Assembly (NCBI GenBank): GCA_016281675.1
Contig: JAEEJD010000171.1
Span: forward strand, 1-11,239
From: Lachnospiraceae bacterium
Lineage (GTDB): Bacteria; Bacillota_A; Clostridia; Lachnospirales; Lachnospiraceae
Direction of reading: 5' to 3'
DNA length: 11,239 nt
The notes beneath the pieces were generated by a model. The model was not told the origin of the DNA, searched no databases, and worked only from the letters and a program-made list of their open reading frames with translations. Both the position numbers and the translations under genes were made by a program. Positions 1 to 8,379 of this stretch are shown in pieces (position 1 is the first letter of the stretch; the number at the start of each line of letters is the position of its first letter).

Positions 1-976
<976 letters not shown>

Positions 977-1002
977 CAAACGTTTTTGAATGGTGACAGA
1001 TC
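977..1002 (+). other. Only sizeable intergenic gap (26 bases), gltA to pdp
   Basis: The gap holds a short palindrome, AAACGTTT at 978-985, followed by two further T residues, and then the pdp ribosome-binding site. The palindrome has no loop and is too small for a convincing intrinsic terminator. I see no credible -35/-10 pair, so gltA and pdp may be co-transcribed, or a promoter may lie inside the end of gltA. Confidence 0.4.
992..996 (+). promoter_or_regulatory. Ribosome-binding site for pdp (GGTGA)
   Basis: GGTGA matches the 3' half of the AGGAGGTGA consensus and lies 6 bases before the ATG at 1003. It would lie 12 bases from the alternative ATG at 1009, so it supports the upstream start. 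Confidence 0.55.
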
Positions 1003-2307
1003 ATGTTGATGGTTGATATTATCAGAAACAAGAGAGACGGCGGTAAGCTTTCAAAGGAAGAGATTGATTTCTTCATAAACGGATATGTAAAGGGAGAGAT
1101 CCCGGATTATCAGGTCTCCGCACTTATGATGGCCATATTCTACAAGGGTATGGATGATGAAGAGACCGTATGGCTCACTCAGGCAATGCTTCATTCAGGT
1201 GAGACTCTTGATCTGTCTGCCATAAACGGTTTCAAGGTCGACAAACATTCCACGGGCGGTGTCGGGGACAAGACATCTCTTGTACTTACCCCGATGGTTG
1301 CAAGCCTCGGTGTCCCGGTTGCCAAGATGAGCGGAAGAGGTCTCGGCCATACGGGAGGCACAATAGATAAGCTTGAGAGCTTTAAGGGATTTTCAACCTC
1401 GATATCAAATGACGAGTTTATCAGAAACGTCAATACGGTCGGTATATCCATAATGGGTCAGACAAAAGATCTGGCTCCCGCGGATAAGCTTCTGTATGCT
1501 CTTCGCGATGTTACCGCGACGGTCGACAATATGTCCCTTATTGCAAGCTCGATAATGAGCAAGAAGCTGGCCGCCGGTGCGGACGGTATTGTGCTTGATG
1601 TAAAATCCGGAAGCGGAGCATTCATGAAAAACGATGAGGACGCTTTTGAACTTGCAAAGAAGATGGTGTCTATAGGCAAACTCTCAAATGTCAGGACAAT
1701 GGCCGTAGTTTCCGATATGGATCAGCCGCTCGGACGTGCCGTAGGAAATGCGATCGAAGTCAGGGAGGCGATAGATACTCTCAAAGGGAAGGGTCCCGAT
1801 GATCTTATCGAACTGTGCCTGACACTCGGAAGCCATATGGTCAACTTTGCGGGTAAGGCCTCAGATACAGATGAGGCAAGACGTATGCTCGAGGATTCCA
1901 TATCAAGCGGTAAAGCGCTTGATAAGTTTGCTGATTTCATTGAGGCGCAGGGCGGTGATCGTGAGGATGTATATAATCCCGATAATCTGCCAAAAGCCTC
2001 CAAGACTATGGAGTTTAAAGCCGAAAACGATTGCTATGTTTCGTCGATCATGAGCGAAGAAGTCGGTATTGCAAGCCTTCTTTTAGGCGGAGGCAGAAGG
2101 AGCAAAGAGGATGTCATAGATCTGTCGGTCGGAATATATTTAAACAAAAAGGTCGGAGAGAAGGTCGCAAAAGGCGAGACTGTGGCAACCGTATACGCAA
2201 ACGACGATACTAAGCTGAAGGAAGGCTTTGAGAGACTTTGCGGTGCATATTCTTTCTCGTCGGATCCGGTATCAAAGAACAAACTCATCAAAGGTATAGT
2301 TGATTAA
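1003..2307 (+). CDS. pdp: Pyrimidine-nucleoside phosphorylase
   Basis: This cytosolic salvage enzyme splits uridine, thymidine or deoxyuridine with phosphate into the free base and (deoxy)ribose-1-phosphate. At 434 residues it has the full family length. The start [14 protein letters not shown] parallels the MRMVDII start of the Bacillus enzyme, and with it the key residues fall at the positions known for the Geobacillus protein. The phosphate-binding segment KHSTGGVGD is at 81-89, [16 protein letters not shown] at 110-125, and the pyrimidine contacts are Arg168 (LYALRDV), Ser183 and Lys187 (SSIMSKK). The C-terminal domain from about residue 340 carries [12 protein letters not shown] and the lipoyl-like VGEKVAKGE turn. 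The family also contains thymidine phosphorylase (deoA); the Firmicutes version is normally the broader pyrimidine enzyme, but sequence alone does not fix the preference. Its TAA shares one base with the phoH ATG (TAATG), which points to translational coupling. Confidence 0.96.
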   Translation: MLMVDIIRNKRDGGKLSKEEIDFFINGYVKGEIPDYQVSALMMAIFYKGMDDEETVWLTQAMLHSGETLDLSAINGFKVDKHSTGGVGDKTSLVLTPMVASLGVPVAKMSGRGLGHTGGTIDKLESFKGFSTSISNDEFIRNVNTVGISIMGQTKDLAPADKLLYALRDVTATVDNMSLIASSIMSKKLAAGADGIVLDVKSGSGAFMKNDEDAFELAKKMVSIGKLSNVRTMAVVSDMDQPLGRAVGNAIEVREAIDTLKGKGPDDLIELCLTLGSHMVNFAGKASDTDEARRMLEDSISSGKALDKFADFIEAQGGDREDVYNPDNLPKASKTMEFKAENDCYVSSIMSEEVGIASLLLGGGRRSKEDVIDLSVGIYLNKKVGEKVAKGETVATVYANDDTKLKEGFERLCGAYSFSSDPVSKNKLIKGIVD

Positions 2308-3272
2308 TGGATGATCTTTACATAGACGAACAGAGTCTTCGAAACATATTCGGCCCGTTCGATTCCCATATCAAGATAATTGAGCAGTCATTCGGTACGA
2401 CTGTCGTTGAGCGGGACGGCAGAGTCAAGATAATAGGACAGCCCGATGCGGTCATGAGAACCCAGGGAATACTCGATGAACTGTATGAACTGTCCAGGCG
2501 CGGAAACACTATTACGGAACAGCAGGTGAGATATTCGGTGGAAATGCAGAACGAAAACATCAAAGATTCGCTTCTTGAAGCGGATGATACGATGATCTGC
2601 CATACGATGAACGGCAAACCGGTCAAGCCCAAAACACTTGGGCAGAAAGCATATGTGGATGCGATCAAAAAGAATATGATCGTGTTCGGACTCGGACCTG
2701 CCGGAACGGGTAAAACATATCTTGCGATGGCTATGGCGATTACCGCGTTCAAGAAAGAAGAAGTCGGACGCATCATTCTGACAAGACCGGCCATTGAAGC
2801 CGGAGAAAAGCTCGGTTTTCTTCCGGGAGATCTTCAGAGCAAGATCGATCCGTATCTCCGTCCGCTTTATGATGCGCTCTATCAGATAATGGGTGCTGAC
2901 AGTTTTCAGCGCAATATGGAAAAAGGACTTATCGAGGTAGCTCCTCTTGCATATATGAGGGGACGTACGCTTGATAACGCATATATCATTCTCGATGAAG
3001 CACAGAACACGACTCCCGCACAGATGAAGATGTTCCTGACCAGAATAGGTTTCGGAAGCAAAGTTGTTATCACGGGTGACCGCACGCAGAAGGATCTTGC
3101 GGTCGGTGCGGTTTCGGGACTCGACGTTGCGGTAAAGGTTCTTTCAAACGTTGAAGACATAGCGTTTTGTAATCTTACGAGCAGGGATGTCGTGCGTCAT
3201 CCTCTTGTTCAGAAGATCGTAAAGGCATACGAAGCTTACGAATCCAAGAGCGGAAAGAAGAAAACCAAATGA
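2307..3272 (+). CDS. phoH: PhoH family ATPase
   Basis: This is a cytosolic P-loop ATPase of the PhoH/PhoL family, related to superfamily 1 helicase cores and thought to act in RNA handling. Its 321 residues match Bacillus PhoH (about 320). The first 70 or so residues form the small KH-like N-terminal part (RVKIIGQPDAV). The PhoH domain follows: Walker A GPAGTGKT (130-137), the hallmark LTRPAIEAGEKLGFLPGD (158-175), Walker B IILDEAQN (227-234), and the TGDRTQKD motif (256-263). It ends in a basic tail, SGKKKTK. The ATG overlaps the pdp stop by one base, and its own TGA overlaps the ybeY start (ATGA). The phoH-ybeY pairing is very widely conserved and supports a shared role in RNA or ribosome quality control. 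In Bacillus a pgpH gene (yqfF) sits between them; it is absent here. No strong Shine-Dalgarno is visible, only AAAGG about 12 bases upstream, consistent with coupling. Confidence 0.96.
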   Translation: MDDLYIDEQSLRNIFGPFDSHIKIIEQSFGTTVVERDGRVKIIGQPDAVMRTQGILDELYELSRRGNTITEQQVRYSVEMQNENIKDSLLEADDTMICHTMNGKPVKPKTLGQKAYVDAIKKNMIVFGLGPAGTGKTYLAMAMAITAFKKEEVGRIILTRPAIEAGEKLGFLPGDLQSKIDPYLRPLYDALYQIMGADSFQRNMEKGLIEVAPLAYMRGRTLDNAYIILDEAQNTTPAQMKMFLTRIGFGSKVVITGDRTQKDLAVGAVSGLDVAVKVLSNVEDIAFCNLTSRDVVRHPLVQKIVKAYEAYESKSGKKKTK

Positions 3273-3781
3273 CGTGTCTGTTTGATTCCGAAGTCGATAT
3301 CAAGTGGGATTTTGATTACAGAAATCTGTACGAAAGATCCGTTGAAGCGGTACTTGAAGAGGAAAACTGTCCGTACGAGACGTGCGTTTCACTCCTTGTT
3401 ACGGATGACTCCGAGATATGCGATATCAACTACGAGATGAGAAACATAAACTCACCGACGGATGTGCTAAGCTTTCCGATGGCGGAACTTCCCGCACCGT
3501 CCGATTTTACGGATGCGGAAGATCACTCCGATTATTTCGATCCGGAAAGCGGTGAACTTATACTGGGCGATATCGTGATATCGGCCGAGCGGTGCGAGGC
3601 ACAGGCGGAAGAGTACGGACATGACATTCAGCGGGAATTCTCTTTCCTTATAGTTCACAGCATGTTGCATCTGTGCGGCTACGATCATATGGAAGAGTCG
3701 GACAGGATATTAATGGAAGAAAGGCAGAAGATCATTATGGAGAGGCTTTGCAAAGATTTTCCTCTCCTTGCGGTTAAATGA
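3269..3781 (+). CDS. ybeY: Endoribonuclease YbeY, rRNA maturation factor
   Basis: YbeY is a metal-dependent single-strand endoribonuclease involved in 16S rRNA 3'-end maturation and ribosome quality control. The zinc-binding signature HSMLHLCGYDH is complete, with ligands His130, His134 and His140. The conserved Arg58 and the TDVLSFP segment (64-70) are present, followed by LILGDIVIS (97-105). Between LSFP and LGDI lies an acidic segment of about 28 residues (roughly 71-98) rich in Asp and Glu, longer than in the E. coli protein; I recall similar inserts in Bacillus and clostridial homologues. Total length is 170 residues, near the usual 150-170. The ATG overlaps the phoH stop (ATGA) without a clear ribosome-binding site, so translation probably depends on coupling. 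Its own TGA overlaps the flippase ATG in the same manner. Confidence 0.96.
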   Translation: MTCLFDSEVDIKWDFDYRNLYERSVEAVLEEENCPYETCVSLLVTDDSEICDINYEMRNINSPTDVLSFPMAELPAPSDFTDAEDHSDYFDPESGELILGDIVISAERCEAQAEEYGHDIQREFSFLIVHSMLHLCGYDHMEESDRILMEERQKIIMERLCKDFPLLAVK

Positions 3782-5430
3782 TAATGACCGAGACCAGACC
3801 TCAGAATTCCAATTTCATAGTTCAGGGCGGTATACTTGCCGCCGCGGGTATCATAAGCAGGATCATAGGATTCATATACAGGATACCTCTTCAGAACACG
3901 ATCGGCGACGCCGGTATGGGATACTATTCGGCGGCATTTCAGATCTATTCCATCATGCTCATAATATCATCATATTCGCTTCCGGTTGCTGTATCAAAGC
4001 TCGTTGCAGCAAGAGCCGCAAAGGGTCAGTACAGGAATGCCAGAAGGTTCTTTCACGGCGCGTTGATGTTCGCGATCCTCACCGGAGGCGCAACTTGCGG
4101 AATCGTACTGTTTGGTGCGGATAAGCTCGCGGGGAACATTATGAGTATGCCGAGAAGTGCGATCGCACTTCGTATGCTTGCTCCGACACTTCTTATCGTT
4201 GCGATCATGGGTGTCATACGCGGATATTTCCAGGGCCTCGGGACGATGGTACCGACGGCTTTTTCACAACTGGTAGAACAGATAGTCAATGCTGTTATAT
4301 CTATCGTTGCGGGTGTATACCTGTACGAATACGGCACTAAGGTAGCCGCGCTCCTTCGTGACGAAGCATTTGCTCCCGCATGGGGTGCTGCCGGAGGTAC
4401 GCTCGGAACAGGTGCCGGAGCTTTAGCGGGTCTGCTCGTACTTCTGATAATGTTCTTTGTCCATAAGCGAAGGATGAGAAAGAACATCATGAAGGATAAC
4501 GCGAAGTATGTCGATTCGTTCGGCAGGATATTCTCTGTTATCATCGTCACGGTTCTTCCGGTAATCCTCTCAACGACCATATACAACATAAGCGATACGA
4601 TAGATCAGGGCCTGTTTAACTATGTGATGGATGTGAAGGGGTTCTCCGATATCAAAGCCGAATACTGGGGAATATATTCGGGTAAATACAGAGTACTTAC
4701 AAATGTCCCTATAGCTTTGGCAAATGCCCTTTGTTCTTCAATGATGCCTTCTCTTGCCGCTTGTATCGAGAACGGAGAGAGAAGACAGGCGAGACACAAG
4801 GTGGCTATCGGAATACGATTCGTAATGATCATATCGATTCCGTGCTCGGTTGCACTTGCTATCCTCGGACGTCCGCTCATCAGTCTGATGTTCACGGGCG
4901 AAGTCGATATTCCCGCAAAACTTCTCATGATGGGTTCGGCATCGGTTGTATTCTATTCACTTTCCACTCTTTCAAACGGAGTGCTCCAGGGAATCGACAA
5001 GATGAGGATTCCGGTCAGAAATGCCGCGATCGCGCTTGTACTTCATCTCGGTATTCTTTATCTTACGATAAGCGTTCTGGACTGGAAACTGTACGGTGTC
5101 GTTGTTTCGTGTATGGCATTCGGTCTTCTCATGTGCATTCTTAACTGGCTGAGCATCAGAAGACATCTTCGCTATCATCAGGAGATGAGACGTACATTTG
5201 TCATCCCTCTCATCGCATCGGCCGTAATGGGCGGTGTGGTATGGCTTCTTTATTTCATTTTGTCGAAATCGTCCACCGAACTTGTCAGCGTCCTGATCAC
5301 ATCGGCAGTCGGTGTTATTGTTTATTTCGTTGTTCTTCTTTTACTTCGAGGTGTTCGTGAGAGCGAACTTCGAAGCCTGCCCGGCGGAGGCGCCGTAGTG
5401 GCGATAGCCAAACTCTTCAGACTGCTATAA
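3778..5430 (+). CDS. MurJ/SpoVB/YtgP-type lipid flippase (MOP superfamily, polysaccharide biosynthesis family)
   Basis: This integral membrane protein of 550 residues has about 14 hydrophobic stretches (near 16-32, 51-74, 92-113, 130-146, 162-182, 205-228, 250-270, 305-330, 343-368, 381-403, 415-433, 437-457, 474-495 and 502-523), the number expected for MOP flippases. Family-like segments are SRIIGFIYRIPLQNTIG (27-43), the GYFQGLGTMVPTAFSQLVEQ run (149-168), the positive loop HKRRMRK (229-235), and a C-terminal ESELRSLPGG tail. Members move lipid-linked precursors across the membrane: B. subtilis YtgP is a lipid II flippase and SpoVB acts in spore cortex synthesis. Which of these roles applies cannot be told from the sequence. 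It starts in an ATGATAATG cluster; the first ATG, at 3778, overlaps the ybeY stop and the second, at 3784, is in frame, so a two-residue shorter start is possible. An interaction with the ribosome-related genes upstream is not obvious. Confidence 0.9.
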   Translation: MIMTETRPQNSNFIVQGGILAAAGIISRIIGFIYRIPLQNTIGDAGMGYYSAAFQIYSIMLIISSYSLPVAVSKLVAARAAKGQYRNARRFFHGALMFAILTGGATCGIVLFGADKLAGNIMSMPRSAIALRMLAPTLLIVAIMGVIRGYFQGLGTMVPTAFSQLVEQIVNAVISIVAGVYLYEYGTKVAALLRDEAFAPAWGAAGGTLGTGAGALAGLLVLLIMFFVHKRRMRKNIMKDNAKYVDSFGRIFSVIIVTVLPVILSTTIYNISDTIDQGLFNYVMDVKGFSDIKAEYWGIYSGKYRVLTNVPIALANALCSSMMPSLAACIENGERRQARHKVAIGIRFVMIISIPCSVALAILGRPLISLMFTGEVDIPAKLLMMGSASVVFYSLSTLSNGVLQGIDKMRIPVRNAAIALVLHLGILYLTISVLDWKLYGVVVSCMAFGLLMCILNWLSIRRHLRYHQEMRRTFVIPLIASAVMGGVVWLLYFILSKSSTELVSVLITSAVGVIVYFVVLLLLRGVRESELRSLPGGGAVVAIAKLFRLL

Positions 5431-5434
5431 GGAG
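5429..5434 (+). promoter_or_regulatory. Strong ribosome-binding site (AAGGAG) for the HI0933-type gene
   Basis: AAGGAG begins inside the TAA of the flippase gene and ends 6 bases before the ATG at 5441. This is one of the best Shine-Dalgarno matches in the window. It fits the fact that this junction, unlike the neighbouring ones, is not an overlap and must initiate more independently. Confidence 0.8.
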
Positions 5435-5440
5435 TCATAA

Positions 5441-6691
5441 ATGAACATAGCCATAATCGGAGGCGGTGCATCCGGTATGATCGCAGCTATAACAGCGGCG
5501 GACATGGGTGCCGAGGTCACGATATTTGAACACATGCCAAGGATGGGAAGGAAACTCCTTCTTACCGGCAGCGGCAAATGCAACATTTCCAACACGGATA
5601 TGGATATGTCTCATTTTCATGGGACTAATGTCGACGTTGTTCACAGGATTATGGAAAGATGCACCTCAAAAGATACTCTGGCATTTTTGGAAAAGCTCGG
5701 GCTATATGTAAAAGAGCGTAAAGGATATCTGTATCCCTACAGCGAGCAGGCATCCGCCGTTGTTGACATTCTTAGGTTTGCGATAAGAGATCGCGGGATC
5801 GATCTTCATACCGAAACCGATATCAGAAGGATAGAGAAGCAGAAGCACTCAAACGACAGGACTTTGGAAGATAAGTTTATTGTCACGACCGCAAACGGCC
5901 GCCTTTCTTTTGACAGGGTGATCCTTTGCTGCGGTTCTTCTGCAAACAGGAATACCGGATCAGACGGGAGCGGATATGAGATCGCCAAAAGCTTCGGACA
6001 CACGGTGATCAAGCCTCTTCCGGCACTCACATTTCTGACGTGCGAGGAAGATTTCTATCCGTCTGTTGCGGGTATCAGAACCAAGGCTACTATCTCCTTA
6101 TACGAAAGAGACAAAAATGAACCGAGAAAGCTTCTCGGAAGCGAGGAAGGCGAACTTCAGCTTACGAAGACGGGAATCTCCGGAGTATGTGTGTTCAATC
6201 TTTCACACCTGGCGGTAAAATCACTTGACAGGCATTGCCGTGTCATGGCACTGATCGATCTTCTTCCGGACATCCCCGCATCCGATATTGCTGATTTTAT
6301 GAAGAATAGGATAGACAATATAGGAGACAGGACTCTTGAGGAACTGTTCATCGGCCTTCTCGCAAAGCCGCTCGGGATACTGATACTCAAAAGATGCAAT
6401 CTCGATCTTAAGAGACAATGCTCGGATCTTGATGAAACAGCGATCAACAGTATATGCAAGACGGTAAAGTGCTTTGAGACGTTTATTAAAGGTTCCGGTG
6501 ACATGGAATCGTCGCAGGTGGCTCAGGGCGGCGTCAGCCTGTCGGAGGTTAAGGATACGCTTGAATCAAGACTTGTATCCGGACTGTTCTTCGCGGGAGA
6601 GATACTTGATGTTAACGGAGACTGCGGAGGTTATAACCTTCAGTGGGCGGCAAGCTCCGGCATGGTCGCAGGCAGGGAGGCAGCCGGTTGA
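5441..6691 (+). CDS. HI0933/YhiN/BaiN-family FAD-dependent oxidoreductase
   Basis: This is a cytosolic flavoprotein of 416 residues, the usual length. The N-terminal FAD Rossmann motif is IIGGGASGMIAA (5-16) with the acidic ribose-binding end at Glu30. The family signature GRKLLLTGSGKCNISN follows at 36-51. The C-terminal FAD-contact region FAGEILDVNGDCGGYNLQWA (384-403) is intact. Members include E. coli YhiN, H. influenzae HI0933 and the clostridial bile-acid enzyme BaiN; the BaiN role is known only for some gut clostridia, and most members, including some annotated as aminoacetone oxidases, have no proven substrate. I therefore do not assign a reaction. It has a strong AAGGAG site, and its end carries the ribosome-binding site and start codon of a second flavoprotein gene, so the two are very likely made together. 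Confidence 0.92.
   Translation: MNIAIIGGGASGMIAAITAADMGAEVTIFEHMPRMGRKLLLTGSGKCNISNTDMDMSHFHGTNVDVVHRIMERCTSKDTLAFLEKLGLYVKERKGYLYPYSEQASAVVDILRFAIRDRGIDLHTETDIRRIEKQKHSNDRTLEDKFIVTTANGRLSFDRVILCCGSSANRNTGSDGSGYEIAKSFGHTVIKPLPALTFLTCEEDFYPSVAGIRTKATISLYERDKNEPRKLLGSEEGELQLTKTGISGVCVFNLSHLAVKSLDRHCRVMALIDLLPDIPASDIADFMKNRIDNIGDRTLEELFIGLLAKPLGILILKRCNLDLKRQCSDLDETAINSICKTVKCFETFIKGSGDMESSQVAQGGVSLSEVKDTLESRLVSGLFFAGEILDVNGDCGGYNLQWAASSGMVAGREAAG
6674..6680 (+). promoter_or_regulatory. Ribosome-binding site (AGGGAGG) fixing the TTG start at 6688
   Basis: AGGGAGG lies within the last codons of the preceding gene, 7 bases before the TTG at 6688. No ATG of the same frame lies at a proper distance; the in-frame ATG at 6643 is upstream of this site. 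It therefore decides the start of the next gene. Confidence 0.75.
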
Positions 6692-8379
6692 TAATCATTC
6701 ACAATATCAAACTTCCGGTGAACTGTTCACCGAAGGATATCTTAGATAAGATCTCAAAGGAAATGTGCCTGGATAAGATATATCCGGGCAATTCTTATCC
6801 CGACTTCTCTTTTGAGGTATTAAAGAGGAGTATTGACGCGAGAAAGAAACCGGATATTTATTTCGTTTATTCACTGAAACTTCTGATATCCGCTAAGGAC
6901 GAGGAGCATATTCTTAAATACTATCGCGGCAGGTCAAAGGATCCGCGTATCAAGAAGATACTCGAAAAGATTTCGACCGATCCGATCCCCGAGTATTCGA
7001 TCCCCGAGTGCGGAAGTAAAGCTTTATCGAAAAGGCCCGTTATAGCAGGATCCGGTCCCGCAGGCCTGTTTGCAGCCCTTCTTCTTGCAAGAAAAGGCTT
7101 CAGACCGATTGTGCTTGAGCGCGGGCAGAACGTAGAAGAGCGAAAGAAAAGCGTTGAAAAGTTCTGGAAGGAAGGAACACTTTCACCCGAATCGAACGTC
7201 CAGTTCGGTGAAGGAGGTGCGGGCACGTTTTCCGACGGAAAGCTCAACACACTCACTAAAGACGTCAACGGAAGAAACAGTTTTGTTATCAAAACGTTTG
7301 CCGGATTCGGTGCATCCGGTGATATTCTTATCGATCCTAAACCACACATCGGGACGGATGTTCTGATGAGCGTTGTCAGAAATATCAGGGAGGAGATAAC
7401 CGGGCTTGGGGGAAGTTTTCTTTTTAACACGAAACTTTCGGACATTGAGATAAAGGACGGAAGGATTGTCTCCGTAAAGACAGTTGATACAAATACAAAT
7501 GAAGAGAACACAATAAACACAGATATCTGCGTTCTTTGCATCGGACACAGCGCAAGGGATACTTTTGAGATGCTTCATTCAAAAGGTATCGTTATGAATG
7601 CCAAGAATTTTGCCGTCGGATTTCGCGTTGTACATCCGCAGAACCTTGTTGACAAATGGGGTTACGGTGACTATTCGGATAAGCTCGGACTGCCTCCGGC
7701 GGACTATAAGGTTACTAATGAAACCGCAAAGGGAAGACGTGTGTACAGCTTCTGTATGTGTCCCGGAGGGTATGTCGTTAATGCATCAAGCGAGGAAGGA
7801 CGTTTGTGCGTCAACGGTATGAGTGAACATGATCGCAACAGCGGATATGCCAATTCGGCGATCATTGTTGCGGTCACGCCGGATGATTTTCGGCAGAATG
7901 CCGTCCCCGCGGATCATCCTCTTGCCGGAATGTACTGGCAGAGGAATATAGAAGAAGCTGCATATAAGGCGGCAGGAGGGGATATTCCGTCGCAGCTTTT
8001 TTCCGATTTTGAGAAGGGAGAGGAAAGCCTTGACGTTTCTGTTCTGGAGGGAGCTGTCAAAGGACGGTACAAAGCCGCAAACCTTCGTGGCATCTTTTCG
8101 GAAAATATAGATGAAGCCGTAATTGAATCAATGCATAAATTTGGTTATACTAGAAAAGATTTTGACGGAAAGTGTTCCGTTTTATGCGGAGTTGAATCAA
8201 GGACATCGTCGCCGGTCAGGATCGAGCGCAACGAATCTTACATGTCAAACGTTTTCGGACTGTATCCGTGCGGTGAAGGAGCCGGATACGCCGGAGGGAT
8301 AACAAGCGCCGCGGCGGACGGAATGCGGTGCGCGGAGAAGATCATAGAAGAATACCACATGGAGGATAGCCGTGAGTGA
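6688..8379 (+). CDS. FAD-dependent dehydrogenase, COG2509 family (TTG start)
   Basis: The 563-residue protein belongs to the uncharacterised NAD/FAD-utilising dehydrogenases of COG2509. I place the start at TTG 6688 (TTGA overlap with the preceding stop) rather than at the upstream ATG 6643, because the resulting N-terminus MIIIHNIKLPV resembles the usual MIRI-N-IKLP start of this family and because AGGGAGG stands 7 bases ahead. Residues 1-110 form the small N-terminal domain with SIDARKKPDIYFVYSLKL (48-65). The FAD fold begins at VIAGSGPAGLFAALLLA (118-134) with Glu144, followed by the family motif QFGEGGAGTFSDGKL (172-186). The C-terminus contains GLYPCGEGAGYAGGITSAA, the second FAD contact. 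No catalytic function is established for the family. It directly follows another flavoprotein gene and overlaps proB by 8 bases. Electron donor and substrate cannot be read from the sequence. Confidence 0.92.
   Translation: MIIIHNIKLPVNCSPKDILDKISKEMCLDKIYPGNSYPDFSFEVLKRSIDARKKPDIYFVYSLKLLISAKDEEHILKYYRGRSKDPRIKKILEKISTDPIPEYSIPECGSKALSKRPVIAGSGPAGLFAALLLARKGFRPIVLERGQNVEERKKSVEKFWKEGTLSPESNVQFGEGGAGTFSDGKLNTLTKDVNGRNSFVIKTFAGFGASGDILIDPKPHIGTDVLMSVVRNIREEITGLGGSFLFNTKLSDIEIKDGRIVSVKTVDTNTNEENTINTDICVLCIGHSARDTFEMLHSKGIVMNAKNFAVGFRVVHPQNLVDKWGYGDYSDKLGLPPADYKVTNETAKGRRVYSFCMCPGGYVVNASSEEGRLCVNGMSEHDRNSGYANSAIIVAVTPDDFRQNAVPADHPLAGMYWQRNIEEAAYKAAGGDIPSQLFSDFEKGEESLDVSVLEGAVKGRYKAANLRGIFSENIDEAVIESMHKFGYTRKDFDGKCSVLCGVESRTSSPVRIERNESYMSNVFGLYPCGEGAGYAGGITSAAADGMRCAEKIIEEYHMEDSRE
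8361..8365 (+). promoter_or_regulatory. Ribosome-binding site (GGAGG) fixing the GTG start of proB
   Basis: GGAGG stands 6 bases before GTG 8372. The competing in-frame ATG at 8384 would be 18 bases away, too far, so the GTG is preferred. Confidence 0.75.

Noticed and set aside
977..990. Possible intrinsic terminator with a T-run between gltA and pdp
   Set aside because: The palindrome AAACGTTT has no loop and low GC content, and the T-run is five bases within the palindrome itself; it cannot form a stable hairpin followed by a U-tract.
2318..2794. Antisense open frame of 158 residues opposite phoH
   Set aside because: It sits opposite the well-conserved PhoH N-terminal half and Walker A region, and its hydrophobic, serine-rich composition follows from the reverse complement of that sequence.
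3768..4124. Plus-strand frame of 118 residues overlapping the end of ybeY and the start of the flippase gene
   Set aside because: It is an alternative frame of the flippase gene, arginine- and histidine-rich, with no support beyond being open.
4053..4589. Antisense open frame of 178 residues opposite the flippase gene
   Set aside because: It is a shadow of the membrane-protein codons, with no family motif and no independent promoter or start signal.
6921..7541. Antisense open frame of 206 residues opposite the COG2509 gene
   Set aside because: It lies wholly opposite a gene with clear family motifs, is rich in serine and proline as expected of a reverse-strand shadow, and has no recognisable motif or ribosome-binding site.
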